Part shown: positions 41,347 through 51,789 of the stretch, piece after piece
Position numbering within the stretch: position 1 is the first letter of the stretch
Layout of the letters: each line of letters begins with the position of its first letter
NCBI GenBank assembly: GCA_002779605.1
Contig: PEWE01000033.1
Span: forward strand, 90,805-154,804
DNA: 64,000 bases
Direction: 5' to 3'
Source: Zetaproteobacteria bacterium CG06_land_8_20_14_3_00_59_53
GTDB lineage: Bacteria > Pseudomonadota > Zetaproteobacteria > Mariprofundales > Mariprofundaceae
The notes under the pieces: model-generated
Database searches by the model: none
Told to the model about the DNA's origin: nothing
The model's input: only the letters and a program-made list of their open reading frames with translations
Made by a program: the position numbers and the translations under genes

Positions 41347-42518
41347 CGCTGTTCGATGGGGGTATAGGACTGTCCGTGTTTGCCTCGATATATCTGGCTG
41401 GGGCGGTAGATGCGATTGTTGCTGAGCTGCTCCTTCCAGTGAGCCAGCCAGCCGGCCACGCGTGACACGGCGAACACCGGGGTGAACAGATCGGTCGGAA
41501 TGCCCAGTTTGCGGTACACGATGCCGGAATAGAAATCGACATTCGAACACACACCCTTGGCCCCCAGCGTACTCTTGGACAGCTCCTCAACCTGACGGGC
41601 GATCTCATAAGTCGGATCCGAACCGATCTTCTCGGTGAGCTGCACATACAGCTTCTGTAGCAGCGTGGCGCGAGGATCTTTGGTTTTATACACGCGATGC
41701 CCGAGACCGGCGATCTTCTCTTTCTTCGCCAGCTTGGCATTCAGATAAGGCTCGACCCTTTCCACCGTACCGATCTCATCCAGCATATACAGCACATCCT
41801 CGTTGGCTCCTCCATGCAACGGGCCGGACAGCGTGCCGATGGCAGCACTGATCGAGGAATACGGATCGGCCTCGGTGGAAGCCGTGACCAGCGCAGAGAA
41901 TGTGCTTGCATTCATGGTATGTTCGGCATGCACGATCAGGGCTACGTCCATGATGCGCTCGGTCAGGGCAAAGGGCTCCTCGCCGGTCAGCATGTAGAAG
42001 AAGTTCGCGGCGTGACTGAGATCGTCGCGCGGTGAGATCGGATCGTCGCCGTGCCGCATGCGGGCATGCGCAGCCACCAGCGTCGGCATCTTGGCGATCA
42101 GGTTGATGCACACCTGATTGATGGTGTCTTCATCCAGCCCCCCGGATGTGTTTCTCGGATACGGGTAGAACATGCCGAGCGCAGCCACCGTGGCCTGCAG
42201 CGAATCCATCGGATGCGCCGATTCGGGAAAGCATTTCATCATATCCCTGATGCGGAACTTGATGCGGCGGTGATGCCTGAGCTCCTCATCGAAGGCTTTC
42301 AACTCATCGGCTGTCGGCAGCCGGCCGTACAGCAGCAGATAGGCGGTTTCCTCAAAGCTGCTCTTCTCTGCCAGCTCCTCGATGTCGATGCCGCGATATT
42401 CCAGATGACCCACCTTGCCATCCACGAAGGAAACACTTGATTCCGCCACCGGAATACCGGCCAGCCCGGGGGCATAGCAGGGAATATTTTCGGTTTTGCC
42501 TGTGGTGTTTTCTGTCAT
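41343..42518 (-). CDS. gltA: Citrate synthase, type II
   Basis: 391 aa. It condenses oxaloacetate and acetyl-CoA, the entry step of the TCA cycle. Catalytic residues are visible in LHGGANE (His), GLGHRVYK (His) and CSNVDFYSG (Asp). The N-terminal blocks ESSVSFVDGKVGHLEYRGIDIEELAE are standard. ATG 42518 follows GGAG. The C-terminus contains the usual AHWKEQL...IYRPSQIYRG. Convergent with the SBF gene. Confidence 0.97.
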   Translation of the reverse strand: MTENTTGKTENIPCYAPGLAGIPVAESSVSFVDGKVGHLEYRGIDIEELAEKSSFEETAYLLLYGRLPTADELKAFDEELRHHRRIKFRIRDMMKCFPESAHPMDSLQATVAALGMFYPYPRNTSGGLDEDTINQVCINLIAKMPTLVAAHARMRHGDDPISPRDDLSHAANFFYMLTGEEPFALTERIMDVALIVHAEHTMNASTFSALVTASTEADPYSSISAAIGTLSGPLHGGANEDVLYMLDEIGTVERVEPYLNAKLAKKEKIAGLGHRVYKTKDPRATLLQKLYVQLTEKIGSDPTYEIARQVEELSKSTLGAKGVCSNVDFYSGIVYRKLGIPTDLFTPVFAVSRVAGWLAHWKEQLSNNRIYRPSQIYRGKHGQSYTPIEQR

Positions 42519-42618
42519 CGATGCTCTCCGTAAATCTGCTTCATGCTCACCGGCTCGGGAACGAGTTGTGCAGGGTAACAAATCAGGCTGCGATGAACAG
42601 GCCGGTTTTGCTCTCTAT

Positions 42619-43539
42619 TCAGCCGCCTCGCCCCAGCGGATGCGCTCCGTTCACCGCTTCATGCAGCCGGACACGCGAGATATGCGTATATATCTCGGTC
42701 GTACTGATATTGGCATGCCCGAGCAGCATCTGTACTGCGCGCAGATCGGCGCCGTGATTCAGCAGATGCGTGGCAAAGGCATGACGCAGGGTATGCGGCG
42801 AAGGCAGGCGCGACAGGCCTGCCTGCAACGCATGGATACGCAGTCGCTGCCAGAAGTTCTGCCTTGTCATGGCATGCCCTCCCCGCCCGGGGAAGAGAAA
42901 CGGGCTGGCCGACATGGATGCCTGCGTGCGGCGCACTAGCTGCCACCGGCTCAGCCATTCACCGGCCTCCTCACCGAATGGCACCAGACGCTCCTTGTCC
43001 CCCTTGCCGATCACCCGCAGCAACATGGCCTTGTTGTCCAGCTGCGACAGTCGCAGACCGACCAGTTCGCTGACCCGAAGGCCGGAGGCATAAAGGATCT
43101 CCAGCATGGCACGGTCGCGCAGACCGGGAAGTGTTGTGATGTCGGGAGCGGCAAGCAGGGCCTCGACCTCCGCCTCACTGAGCATCTTGGGCAAGGGCCT
43201 GCGCCGGCGCTGTGCCGGCAGGCGTTTGCACGGATTATCCTGCCGCATGTCTTCAACCAGCAGAAAGGAAAACCATGTGTTCAGGGAACTGCGCTTGCGG
43301 CGCAATGAAGCATCGGTCAGACCACGGCGTTTCAGTGCCGACAGATAGGCCAGGATAAGCTCTTCACCGGCGGTAAAAAGATTGCTTCCCTGACGTTCGA
43401 GAAAGCCACCGGCATCCTGCAGGTCCGCCATATAGGAGGCCACGGTGCGTGGCGACCAGCCACGCAGCATAGCCAGCCGGTGTAACAACCCCTCGGCACG
43501 TTGCATCTCCTGCGAGACGGATGAATCGGCTTGTGTCAT
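42619..43539 (-). CDS. xerD: Tyrosine recombinase XerD (site-specific, chromosome dimer resolution)
   Basis: 306 aa. N-terminal SAM-like core-binding domain (about 1-100), then the catalytic domain with R in ASGLRVSEL, HxxR in HTLRHAFATHLL, and the nucleophile Tyr in STTEIYTH. The spacing and length match XerC/D rather than a phage integrase, and no other mobile-element gene is nearby. ATG 43539 is used; TTG 43557 would add six residues. It follows the histidine kinase gene by 24 bases. Confidence 0.9.
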   Translation of the reverse strand: MTQADSSVSQEMQRAEGLLHRLAMLRGWSPRTVASYMADLQDAGGFLERQGSNLFTAGEELILAYLSALKRRGLTDASLRRKRSSLNTWFSFLLVEDMRQDNPCKRLPAQRRRRPLPKMLSEAEVEALLAAPDITTLPGLRDRAMLEILYASGLRVSELVGLRLSQLDNKAMLLRVIGKGDKERLVPFGEEAGEWLSRWQLVRRTQASMSASPFLFPGRGGHAMTRQNFWQRLRIHALQAGLSRLPSPHTLRHAFATHLLNHGADLRAVQMLLGHANISTTEIYTHISRVRLHEAVNGAHPLGRGG

Positions 43540-43563
43540 ATCGCGATGGTCAGGCAAAAGTTC

Positions 43564-45123
43564 TCAGTTGTCGAGTTTAAGGCGGATCGCCTGACTCAGA
43601 TCCACGACGCTGTACGGTTTGATCAACACATCACTGCCGGCCGGTCTCTGCTGACCCTGCAAGATTTCGGCATGATCGTAACCGGTGGCAAACATCACCC
43701 TTGTTTCCGGACGCAACTTCAATATCTGTTCTGCCGTCTGCCAGCCATCGAGTACCGGCATCACCACATCCATCAACACAAGATCGATCTCGTCGGCATG
43801 TGCCCGGAACAGCTCTGCCGCCATCAGCCCGTCGTCTGCCGAAAGCACCTTGTATCCCAGCGAGCGCAGTACCTCGCAGCCGACGGTAAGCACACTGGCA
43901 TCGTCATCGACATAAAGAATGCACTCACCTTTGCCTAACTTGAGTTCTGTATCCGGTACAAACGACCTGGGCTGACGCTGCGCTGAATGCCTCGGCAGAA
44001 AGATATGAAACGTGCTGCCTTTGCCCGGCTCGCTTTCAACATCCAGAACGCCGCCATGCATCTGCACCGCACCGTAGACCATGGAAAGCCCCAGACCGCT
44101 GCCGCTACCCACCCCGCGCGTGGTGAAGAAAGGCTCGAACATATGACACATGGTTTCTTCATCCATGCCGCAACCGTTATCGCTCACACTGATGCGCACG
44201 AATTCGGATGCAGCCGGATTGCCGTGCTCCTGGAGGAATGAATCATCGGCAGCAAACAGGACAGTCCGCACACGGATGGATGGATCCGCTACCCCTTCCA
44301 GTGCGGCACAGGCATTGCTCACCAGATTCAACAACACCTGCTGTAACTGACTTGTATCGCCCTCGATGTACAGTCCGGTCACCATGCCTGTTTCAAACGA
44401 AAGGTCGATATGTCGCGGGATTTCCATACGCTCACGGGCCATGAGCTCGCTGACCATCGCGAGTACGTCGATCGTCTGCATGCGCACCATATCCTTGCGG
44501 GCGAAGGCCAGCAGTTGCCGGATCATACCGGCAGCACGAAAAGACAATTGCTCGACCCTGTCCAGCTTTGCCCCGGACTTCTCCGCATCCCCGGCGAACA
44601 CCCTCGCCAGATGCACATTACCGGTGATGCCGGCCAGGATGTTGTTGAAATCATGGGCGATACCACCTACCAGCGTACCGATCGCCTCCATCTTCTGTGC
44701 CTGCCTGAGCTGCTCCTCCACCTGCCTGCGCCTTACCTCCATCTCGGTGACATCCTGCGACACCCCGAGGATCGCCGGCCTGCCATCCAGCTCGATCAGG
44801 GATGCCGCATAACTGGTGTGACGCACGGAACCGTTTTTTTGCAGGATTCTGATCGGATAATTGGCAGGAACATCATCGCCGTGCTGCCGGGAAAGCGCTC
44901 GTAGGCGCACCTCATCCCGCTCATCCGGATGCAAAATCTCCCAGAAGTCCATGTTGCACAGCTCTTCAGCGGAGTAGCCGGTCATGGTTTCGGCTGCGGC
45001 ATTGGCGTAGACGTATCTGGTTCCCTGCAGGATAAACACAGCGGCATTGGCAGATTCCACCAGTGCCCGGTAAGGCGGTTTCAACCATGGTGCCTTGCAG
45101 TGCTTATTCGAAGCAGCACACAT
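43564..45123 (-). CDS. Hybrid sensor histidine kinase (PAS, HisKA, HATPase, receiver)
   Basis: 519 aa, no membrane segment. PAS domain about residues 18-130, HisKA with phospho-His157 (GGIAHDFNN), HATPase with N-box VLNLVSNACAALE, G1 DNGCGM and G2 SGLGL, then a receiver with Asp452 (LVLMDVVMP) and Lys502. A soluble hybrid kinase of the PAS-HK-REC type with an unknown cytosolic signal. ATG 45123 is preceded by GGGGGA. xerD follows; no cognate regulator gene is beside it. Confidence 0.92.
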   Translation of the reverse strand: MCAASNKHCKAPWLKPPYRALVESANAAVFILQGTRYVYANAAAETMTGYSAEELCNMDFWEILHPDERDEVRLRALSRQHGDDVPANYPIRILQKNGSVRHTSYAASLIELDGRPAILGVSQDVTEMEVRRRQVEEQLRQAQKMEAIGTLVGGIAHDFNNILAGITGNVHLARVFAGDAEKSGAKLDRVEQLSFRAAGMIRQLLAFARKDMVRMQTIDVLAMVSELMARERMEIPRHIDLSFETGMVTGLYIEGDTSQLQQVLLNLVSNACAALEGVADPSIRVRTVLFAADDSFLQEHGNPAASEFVRISVSDNGCGMDEETMCHMFEPFFTTRGVGSGSGLGLSMVYGAVQMHGGVLDVESEPGKGSTFHIFLPRHSAQRQPRSFVPDTELKLGKGECILYVDDDASVLTVGCEVLRSLGYKVLSADDGLMAAELFRAHADEIDLVLMDVVMPVLDGWQTAEQILKLRPETRVMFATGYDHAEILQGQQRPAGSDVLIKPYSVVDLSQAIRLKLDN

Positions 45124-45283
45124 ACTTCCCCCAAAAAACCTCAACGCAAAACCGTCATATTCTCAAACAACGGATGCAACAAGGTGTAATTTAGCGGATT
45201 GACCACCTGCTCCTCAGAACAGCCCCCCGATGCGTGAAGCATGCCCCAAGCCGGAAAATGTCACAAGAACCGGGCTTCCCCGC

Positions 45284-45316
45284 AGCAAAAAGGGCGGCGC
45301 AATCGCACCTCCCTTT
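45284..45316 (-). terminator. Intrinsic terminator of the fur-ftr1 operon
   Basis: Stem AAAGGGCGG/CCTCCCTTT (one mismatch) with a 10-base loop, followed on the minus strand by TTTTTG. It lies about 36 bases after the ftr1 stop at 45352. The rest of the 228-bp gap to the kinase gene holds no gene that I can see. Confidence 0.65.
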
Positions 45317-45351
45317 CATTTCCCCCCGTTCAGCATTCCCCTTCTACCGGA

Positions 45352-46191
45352 TCATACCACTGCATGCACGCCCCGTGCTGGTTGCACGGAAGACGAACGC
45401 AAGCGCTGGTTCAGCACAGCCATCCCCAGCAGGGCTACCGCGAACACAACCACCTGCATGCCGCTCGGCTGATCGCTATATCCGATCATCACATGCAGAA
45501 TCTCTCCCATCACGCCGGATTGCGGCAACCAGGCCGAGCTGTTCCAGAGTGGATCGACAATCGGTGGAAGCACATCGATCATCACCAGATTTTCCACCGC
45601 CTGCGATGCCATGCCTGCAGCCACCACGATCAACAACCAACCGATGACAGCGAACAGATGACGCAACGGGATGCGAACCAGACCGCGGTAGATCAGATAA
45701 GCGGTGATCACGCCGAGCACAATCCCCATACCGGCACCGGTCAGCACCGAAGCCCCGTCCTGCTGCACGGTCTGCGCTGCCCCGAACAGGAAAAACACGG
45801 CCTCACCGCCTTCGCGCAGCACAGCTGCAGCAGCCACCACCGCCAGGGCCATGCGCGGAGCGTCGCCATCGGCAACCTGCTGCCCGACGCGTTTCATCTT
45901 TTCCGCCATTTCCCGGCCGTGCTTGCTCATCCACACCACCGTCCAGGCGATCAGCAGCGAAGCAATGCAGAGCACTACAGCATTGAACAGGAATTCACCG
46001 TTTCCGTTGACCGAGCTTTCGATCTCCTCCATAAAACCTGCAAACAGCAGTGCCCCAACCACACCCGCGCCCATGCCAGCGGAAATCCATCGGCGGCTTG
46101 TCTGCAAACCTTTGGTGGCTGCGAACAACACGCCCAGCACCAGTGCCATTTCAAGCATTTCGCGGAAGACGATAATCAATGCAGAAGTCAT
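45352..46191 (-). CDS. FTR1-family high-affinity iron permease
   Basis: 279 aa, about seven membrane helices. Two REXXE iron-transport motifs: R10-E-M-L-E14 at the start and R126-E-G-G-E130. An acidic stretch MEEIESS (54-60) between helices could collect iron. FTR1 proteins normally need an oxidase or EfeO partner, but none is encoded next to it. Directly downstream of fur (12 bases), hence expected to be iron-repressed. Confidence 0.9.
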   Translation of the reverse strand: MTSALIIVFREMLEMALVLGVLFAATKGLQTSRRWISAGMGAGVVGALLFAGFMEEIESSVNGNGEFLFNAVVLCIASLLIAWTVVWMSKHGREMAEKMKRVGQQVADGDAPRMALAVVAAAAVLREGGEAVFFLFGAAQTVQQDGASVLTGAGMGIVLGVITAYLIYRGLVRIPLRHLFAVIGWLLIVVAAGMASQAVENLVMIDVLPPIVDPLWNSSAWLPQSGVMGEILHVMIGYSDQPSGMQVVVFAVALLGMAVLNQRLRSSSVQPARGVHAVV

Positions 46192-46203
46192 ATAATCTCT
46201 CTT

Positions 46204-46590
46204 TTACTTTTTTACGCCTGTGCATGCGGCACAGCGTCCGAACAAGACCAGCTGGTGGCCGGTCAACTCAAAACCCTTTTCCTGCGCAGCTGCTTCCTGC
46301 AACGCCTCGATCTTATGATGGGAGAATTCCTCGATGCTGCCGCATTCAACACAGACCATATGATCGTGATGCGATTTATCCGCCCGCTCGTAACGCTTGC
46401 GGTCGGCCAGCTGCACACTGCTGATCAGTCCGGCCTCATCGAGTGCGGTCAGGCCCCGGTAAACGGTGGCGATACCGACCGGCTGGCCGCGATCAGACAG
46501 TTCGCGGTTCACCTCTTCGGCATCCCAGTGACGGTTGCTGGTGTTGATAAGATCCAGAATGGCCTGGCGTTGGGTGGTCAGTCGCTGCAT
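46204..46590 (-). CDS. fur: Ferric uptake regulator family protein
   Basis: 128 aa from ATG 46590. Winged helix (TTQRQAILDLINTSNRHWDAEEVNRELSDRGQPVG.ATVYR) and the dimerisation domain with metal-site residues KSHHDHMVC, VECGSIEEF and CXXC-type GRCAAC near the end. Longer starts up to 46683 are open but would include the Fur box. Zur or PerR cannot be excluded, but the iron permease downstream and the Fur box upstream favour Fur. First gene of a fur-ftr1 operon. Confidence 0.88.
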   Translation of the reverse strand: MQRLTTQRQAILDLINTSNRHWDAEEVNRELSDRGQPVGIATVYRGLTALDEAGLISSVQLADRKRYERADKSHHDHMVCVECGSIEEFSHHKIEALQEAAAQEKGFELTGHQLVLFGRCAACTGVKK

Positions 46591-46597
46591 GGGTGGA

Positions 46598-46614
46598 ATG
46601 ATAACCATTATCAT
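46598..46614. promoter_or_regulatory. Fur box upstream of fur and queD
   Basis: ATGATAA-CCA-TTATCAT, a perfect 7-bp inverted repeat matching the 7-1-7 core of the Fur consensus (TGATAAT.ATTATCA). It is 8 bases upstream of the fur start, so fur is probably autoregulated and ftr1 iron-repressed. It also sits in the divergent region of queD. Confidence 0.75.
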
Positions 46615-46697
46615 TACCACCTGCAACCCGCATATCGCTCTTTCATTCAACATCACATTCCCTTTGTTCGCAGCGCTGGACACGCTAACCTTCGCAC

Positions 46698-47072
46698 ATG
46701 CATTCCTATGAACTGATGATCGAAACCGATTTCGCCGCGGCCCACAGCCTGCGCCATTACCCCGGCGACTGCGCCCGACTGCACGGACACAACTGGCGGG
46801 TGGAGCTTTATGTAAGTTGCGAAGCGCTGGACGACATCGGTCTTGCTGTGGACTACAAGGTACTCAAGCGCGAACTGAAGGCTGCCCTGGCCGACTGGGA
46901 TCATTACAATCTGAATGATGTCCCTCCTTTCGACAGCATCAATCCATCGAGTGAAAATGTCGCGCGTGTACTCTATGAACGCATGGCCGCCCGCCTGGAT
47001 GATGGCCGCCTGCATGTATCCCGCATCGCCATCGGCGAAACCTGTACGGCCAAGGTGATCTACCGTCCCTGA
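46698..47072 (+). CDS. queD: 6-carboxy-5,6,7,8-tetrahydropterin synthase
   Basis: 124 aa. It makes the queuosine precursor from dihydroneopterin triphosphate. Zinc His16, His29 and His31 (AAAHSLRHY, LHGHNW), catalytic Cys25 in DCARLHGH and the C-terminal GETCTAKVIY are in place. Divergent from fur and followed by DUF1820. Confidence 0.92.
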   Translation: MHSYELMIETDFAAAHSLRHYPGDCARLHGHNWRVELYVSCEALDDIGLAVDYKVLKRELKAALADWDHYNLNDVPPFDSINPSSENVARVLYERMAARLDDGRLHVSRIAIGETCTAKVIYRP

Positions 47073-47096
47073 GTTTGAGCGGAGAATCGGCACGAT

Positions 47097-47426
47097 ATGA
47101 GCAACAACAAGATATATAGAATCCAGTTCATCAATCAGAACAAGGTGTACGAGGTCTATGCGAAAAGCGTCGGCCCGTCCGGCATCATGGGATTCATCGA
47201 GATCGGCGAACTGGTGTTCGGTGAAAAGTCGGCACTGCTGGTGGATCCGGGTGAAGAAAGCCTGAAAACCGAATTCGCCGGCGTCAGCCGGAGTTATGTG
47301 CCGATGCACTGCGTGATCCGCATCGACGAAGTGCAGCAGCAGGGTCGGGCAAAAATCATGCAGAGCGACGGCGAACAGAAAATCCGCCATTTCCCTGCGC
47401 CGCTCATCGTGCCCCCCCAAACCTGA
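47097..47426 (+). CDS. DUF1820 family protein
   Basis: 109 aa cytosolic protein with the family core KIYRIQFINQNKVYEVYAK...VGPSGIMGFIEIGELVFG...SLLVDPGEE-type and PMHCVIRIDEV. Function is not established. Begins 24 bases after queD, so probably co-transcribed. Confidence 0.88.
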   Translation: MSNNKIYRIQFINQNKVYEVYAKSVGPSGIMGFIEIGELVFGEKSALLVDPGEESLKTEFAGVSRSYVPMHCVIRIDEVQQQGRAKIMQSDGEQKIRHFPAPLIVPPQT

Positions 47427-47548
47427 ATCATCATCTTAAGCAATGGGCATAGCATTCGACGAATACAGGGAAAATCAATATTTCGGCTTGCAATCGCCCC
47501 CTGTTTTCCGTCACACTCACGTCATGCATCAGGGAATGAGAGGTAATC

Positions 47549-48340
47549 ATGGACTATCTTGACGATGACGAGTTTAACCCGCGCCCTGCCCCCGAGCGCC
47601 CGAGCCCGATCACCATCGTTGCAATGCTGGCAGGCGCCGGAGCGGCTGTATTGTTGCTGTGGATGAATATGGGCCTTTCCTCAAGGGTGGATAGTCTGGA
47701 GCAAAGCATCAACGACCTGACGGCATCGGTCAGCGACCAGAAACAGTCCAAGGATCTGGCCAATAAAGTGGCGGATCTCACCAATCAACTGGACAGCGTC
47801 ACGCAGGCCCTGGCCAATCATCTGAAGTCGCAGTCCATGAACAACACCGAATCCTCACGCGGTGGCTTGTCGATGAATCATAGCCTCCCGCAAGCTACGA
47901 TTCCTTCGCGCGTCATCACGCCTAGCCAAACCGCCCCTCGCCTCCCTATTCAACCGATTCCGGGCGCCAATGCCCCCGCTCAGAATTATGACAACTACAA
48001 CAGCGCGCCTGCGCAGAGTTACGGTTCCTATAACAACGGCTCCCTGCCTGCGCCGATCAGCCGGGTGGATATCGCTCCGGTGCAGCAGCCCATCCAGTCG
48101 AGCGGCGGATGGGTGGTGAATATCACCTCGGTCAGCGATCAGGAATCCGCCTATCAGGAAGTGAACCGCCTGCGTTCGATGGGGATCAATGCGGAAAGCG
48201 CCCATGCCGTGTCCAACGGTCGCACTTGGTACCGCATCCGCATCCCCGGCTTCAACAGCCATGACGAAGCCGTGCGCGCACGTCCGGGGCTTGAGTCCAG
48301 GCTCGGCATTCGCGACACCTGGGTCGGTCAGCGCGATTAG
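47549..48340 (+). CDS. SPOR-domain membrane protein
   Basis: 263 aa. A cytoplasmic N-terminus with PAPERPSPIT, one membrane helix (about 22-44, IVAMLAGAGAAVLLLWMNM), a coiled-coil segment (SSRVDSLEQSINDLTASVSDQ), a long Gln/Ser/Pro-rich spacer and a C-terminal SPOR domain (GGWVVNITSVSDQESAYQEVN...WYRIRIPGFNSHDEA). It should localise to the septum. Function beyond that is unknown. Confidence 0.85.
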   Translation: MDYLDDDEFNPRPAPERPSPITIVAMLAGAGAAVLLLWMNMGLSSRVDSLEQSINDLTASVSDQKQSKDLANKVADLTNQLDSVTQALANHLKSQSMNNTESSRGGLSMNHSLPQATIPSRVITPSQTAPRLPIQPIPGANAPAQNYDNYNSAPAQSYGSYNNGSLPAPISRVDIAPVQQPIQSSGGWVVNITSVSDQESAYQEVNRLRSMGINAESAHAVSNGRTWYRIRIPGFNSHDEAVRARPGLESRLGIRDTWVGQRD

Positions 48341-48374
48341 TCGCTCAATCATTCCGGCATTCGTTTGACAATGC

Positions 48375-48406
48375 GGGACGGTATTCCTACCGTCCCTCTT
48401 TTGTTT
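48375..48406 (+). terminator. Intrinsic terminator of the SPOR gene
   Basis: A perfect 9-bp stem GGGACGGTA/TACCGTCCC with loop TTCC followed by TCTTTTGTTT, 35 bases after the stop at 48340. Confidence 0.85.
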
Positions 48407-48444
48407 GAATCACATTAACAATCAGAACAGCAAGAGAGATATCC

Positions 48445-49742
<1,298 letters not shown>

Positions 49743-49746
<4 letters not shown>

Positions 49747-50099
49747 GCCTGCTGAACGACATCACCTTCAACGAGGCAGGCCTTGTTCCGGCCATCGCGC
49801 AGGATGCCAGCTCCGGGCGCGTGCTGATGATGGCCTGGATGAACGAGGAAGCCGTGCGTCAGACCATGGACACCGGCTTTGCCCACTACTACAGCCGCTC
49901 GCGGCAGAAGCAGTGGATGAAGGGTGAATCCAGCGGCCATGTGCAGAAGGTCGTGAACATGTATCTGGATTGCGATGGCGACACGCTGCTGCTGTCCATC
50001 GAGCAGACGGGACCGGCGTGCCACACCAACCGCGAGTCCTGCTTCTACCGGCATCGGCAGGGTGACAACTGGGTCGTGATCGAGGACCCTCTGGAGTAA
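49743..50099 (+). CDS. hisI: Phosphoribosyl-AMP cyclohydrolase
   Basis: 118 aa zinc enzyme of histidine biosynthesis, stand-alone (not fused to hisE). Zn ligands in [12 protein letters not shown] (Cys and Asp), [10 protein letters not shown] and CHTN. Overlaps hemL by 4 bases and precedes hisE by 2 bases. Confidence 0.95.
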
Positions 50100-50101
50100 T
50101 C

Positions 50102-50419
50102 ATGAACGATATCCTGAAAGAACTGACCGCCATCCTCGAGGCGCGCAAGAGCGAATCCGCCGACAAATCCTATGTTTCCTCACTGTATGCCAAGGGACTG
50201 GACAAGATTCTGGAAAAGGTCGGCGAGGAAGCCGTTGAGACCATCATCGCCGCCAAAAACGGCGATAAGGAACATCTCGTTTACGAAACCGCCGACCTGT
50301 GGTTCCACAGCATGGTGATGCTTGCCCATCAGGGCCTGTCCGCCGACGATGTACTCAATGAACTGGCGCGCAGATTCGGCGTTTCCGGTCACGACGAGAA
50401 GGCATCCCGGACCAAATAG
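50102..50419 (+). CDS. hisE: Phosphoribosyl-ATP pyrophosphatase
   Basis: 105 aa MazG-like all-helical hydrolase; the motif [15 protein letters not shown] and the acidic [13 protein letters not shown] block are intact. Second step of histidine biosynthesis, before hisI chemically. Separate gene, 2 bases after hisI. Confidence 0.95.
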   Translation: MNDILKELTAILEARKSESADKSYVSSLYAKGLDKILEKVGEEAVETIIAAKNGDKEHLVYETADLWFHSMVMLAHQGLSADDVLNELARRFGVSGHDEKASRTK

Positions 50420-50440
50420 GCCGGCCTCCCCCACCGGGCT

Positions 50441-50923
50441 ATGAACATTGATAAACAGGAAATCCTGACGCTGATCATCGATCGGCTGCGTGCCGATTTG
50501 AAGGTCTGCGAACAGGCCGTGGCCGTAGCTCGCGATACGGCCACGCACAAGGATGCACAAGGCTCCAGCCGCTATGAAACCATGGGGCTCGAAGCCTCCT
50601 ATCTGGCGCAGGGTCAGGGAGTCCGCCTGCTGGAAGTCGAGCGTGCACTGGCCTGGTTCTCGCAACAGAAACTCACTGAACCGGGCGGCATCATACGCCT
50701 CTGCTCACTGGTATCCCTGCTGGATGAACAGGGACATGAGCAGCTTGTATGGCTCGCAGCCGATGCCGGAGGCATGAAAATCGAGTACGGAGAGCACAGC
50801 ATCACCGTCATCACCTCGAAGTCGCCTTTGGGCAAGGCGCTGGTCGGCAAACATGCAGGCGACAGCTTTGAGATCAGCATTGCCGGTAAACAGCGCTGCT
50901 ACGAGATCGGTGAAGCCTGGTGA
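50441..50923 (+). CDS. GreA/GreB-type transcription elongation factor-like protein
   Basis: 160 aa, same size as GreA. The C-terminal domain fits (ITSKSPLGKALVGKHAGDSFEI), while the N-terminal coiled coil is diverged and lacks the clear acidic tip residues. It could cleave backtracked RNA in RNA polymerase, or bind polymerase without cleaving. Located 21 bases after hisE and overlapping the GIY-YIG gene. Confidence 0.7.
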   Translation: MNIDKQEILTLIIDRLRADLKVCEQAVAVARDTATHKDAQGSSRYETMGLEASYLAQGQGVRLLEVERALAWFSQQKLTEPGGIIRLCSLVSLLDEQGHEQLVWLAADAGGMKIEYGEHSITVITSKSPLGKALVGKHAGDSFEISIAGKQRCYEIGEAW

Positions 50924-51216
50924 GTGAGGAACAGCCCACCTGGTTTCTTTATATGGTCCGTTGTCGTGACGGGCGGCTGTATACCGGCATCAGCACCGAT
51001 GTGGAACGACGATTCACCGAGCATACAACCGGCAGGGGCTCGAAATTCCTGCGCGGCAAGGCTCCGCTGGAGCTTGTCTTCCAGCAGCCCGCCGGCTCGC
51101 ATTCCGATGCCCTGAAGGCCGAGATTGCGATCAAACGCATGAGCAAAGCAAGCAAGGAAAAACTCATTGCCTCGGGATGTTTGCCTCCACCCATAAGCAA
51201 CGATGATAAACCATAG
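50920..51216 (+). CDS. GIY-YIG nuclease-superfamily protein (YhbQ-like)
   Basis: 98 aa, a stand-alone GIY-YIG domain (FLYMVRCRDGRLYTGIS...RRFTEH) with the family TGIS and arginine. Homologues such as YhbQ are small putative endonucleases with unknown role. GTG start at 50920 overlaps the previous stop (GTGA). Confidence 0.87.
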   Translation: MSEEQPTWFLYMVRCRDGRLYTGISTDVERRFTEHTTGRGSKFLRGKAPLELVFQQPAGSHSDALKAEIAIKRMSKASKEKLIASGCLPPPISNDDKP

Positions 51217-51312
51217 ATAGGGCTTCACGCACCATTCAGATGCTTTGGGGCAGCCTGCAATTGCTGTACCATCAGAGACACGATTCAAGCGCCGACCCAG
51301 GGAGTCCATACC

Positions 51313-51771
51313 ATGCTAGCCTCCAATGTCATGACCACCGACCTGTTCACCCTGCACCGGGATGCCCTGATCAAGGATGCTGTTGCCCTGTTCCGCGATT
51401 CGATGGTGCATGAATTCCCGGTCGTGGACAGTGACGGCAGACTGGTCGGCGAGGTCAGCTCCAAATCCATCCTGCATCGTGCCGTTCCCGCCTATGCCTC
51501 CAGCGAGCTTCTGGCCGCCATGCGCGCAGGCCCGGACATTCAATCGGTGTACAACAATCTGAAAGCCATGCTCGACACCCCGCTCAGCGAACTGATGACA
51601 ACCGATGTGCCAACCGTGCACGCAGACACCCCGACCAGCGCCGTCGCCGCCGAATTGACCCAACTGGCAGGCGATTCCAGTCATGTGTATGTGACTGATA
51701 GCGATAACAAGCTGCTCGGAGTGATTTCATCGCGCGATGTCATCCATCGCTTTTCCGAACAGATTCAATAA
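51313..51771 (+). CDS. CBS-domain pair protein
   Basis: 152 aa with two CBS motifs (VMTTDLFTLHRDALIKDAVALF and DVPTVHADTPTSAVAAELTQL...LLGVISSRDVI), likely binding an adenosine ligand. No catalytic domain attached. AGGGAG precedes the ATG. Confidence 0.88.
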   Translation: MLASNVMTTDLFTLHRDALIKDAVALFRDSMVHEFPVVDSDGRLVGEVSSKSILHRAVPAYASSELLAAMRAGPDIQSVYNNLKAMLDTPLSELMTTDVPTVHADTPTSAVAAELTQLAGDSSHVYVTDSDNKLLGVISSRDVIHRFSEQIQ

Positions 51772-51789
51772 GGCACAGCCGATTCCGGC

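Noticed and set aside
42619..43539. XerD-like recombinase as a sign of an integrated element
   Set aside because: Length and motif spacing match housekeeping XerC/D, with no phage, tRNA or repeat boundaries nearby.
45241..46716. 491-codon plus-strand frame
   Set aside because: Antisense to ftr1 and fur, which have clear motifs; no ribosome-binding site.
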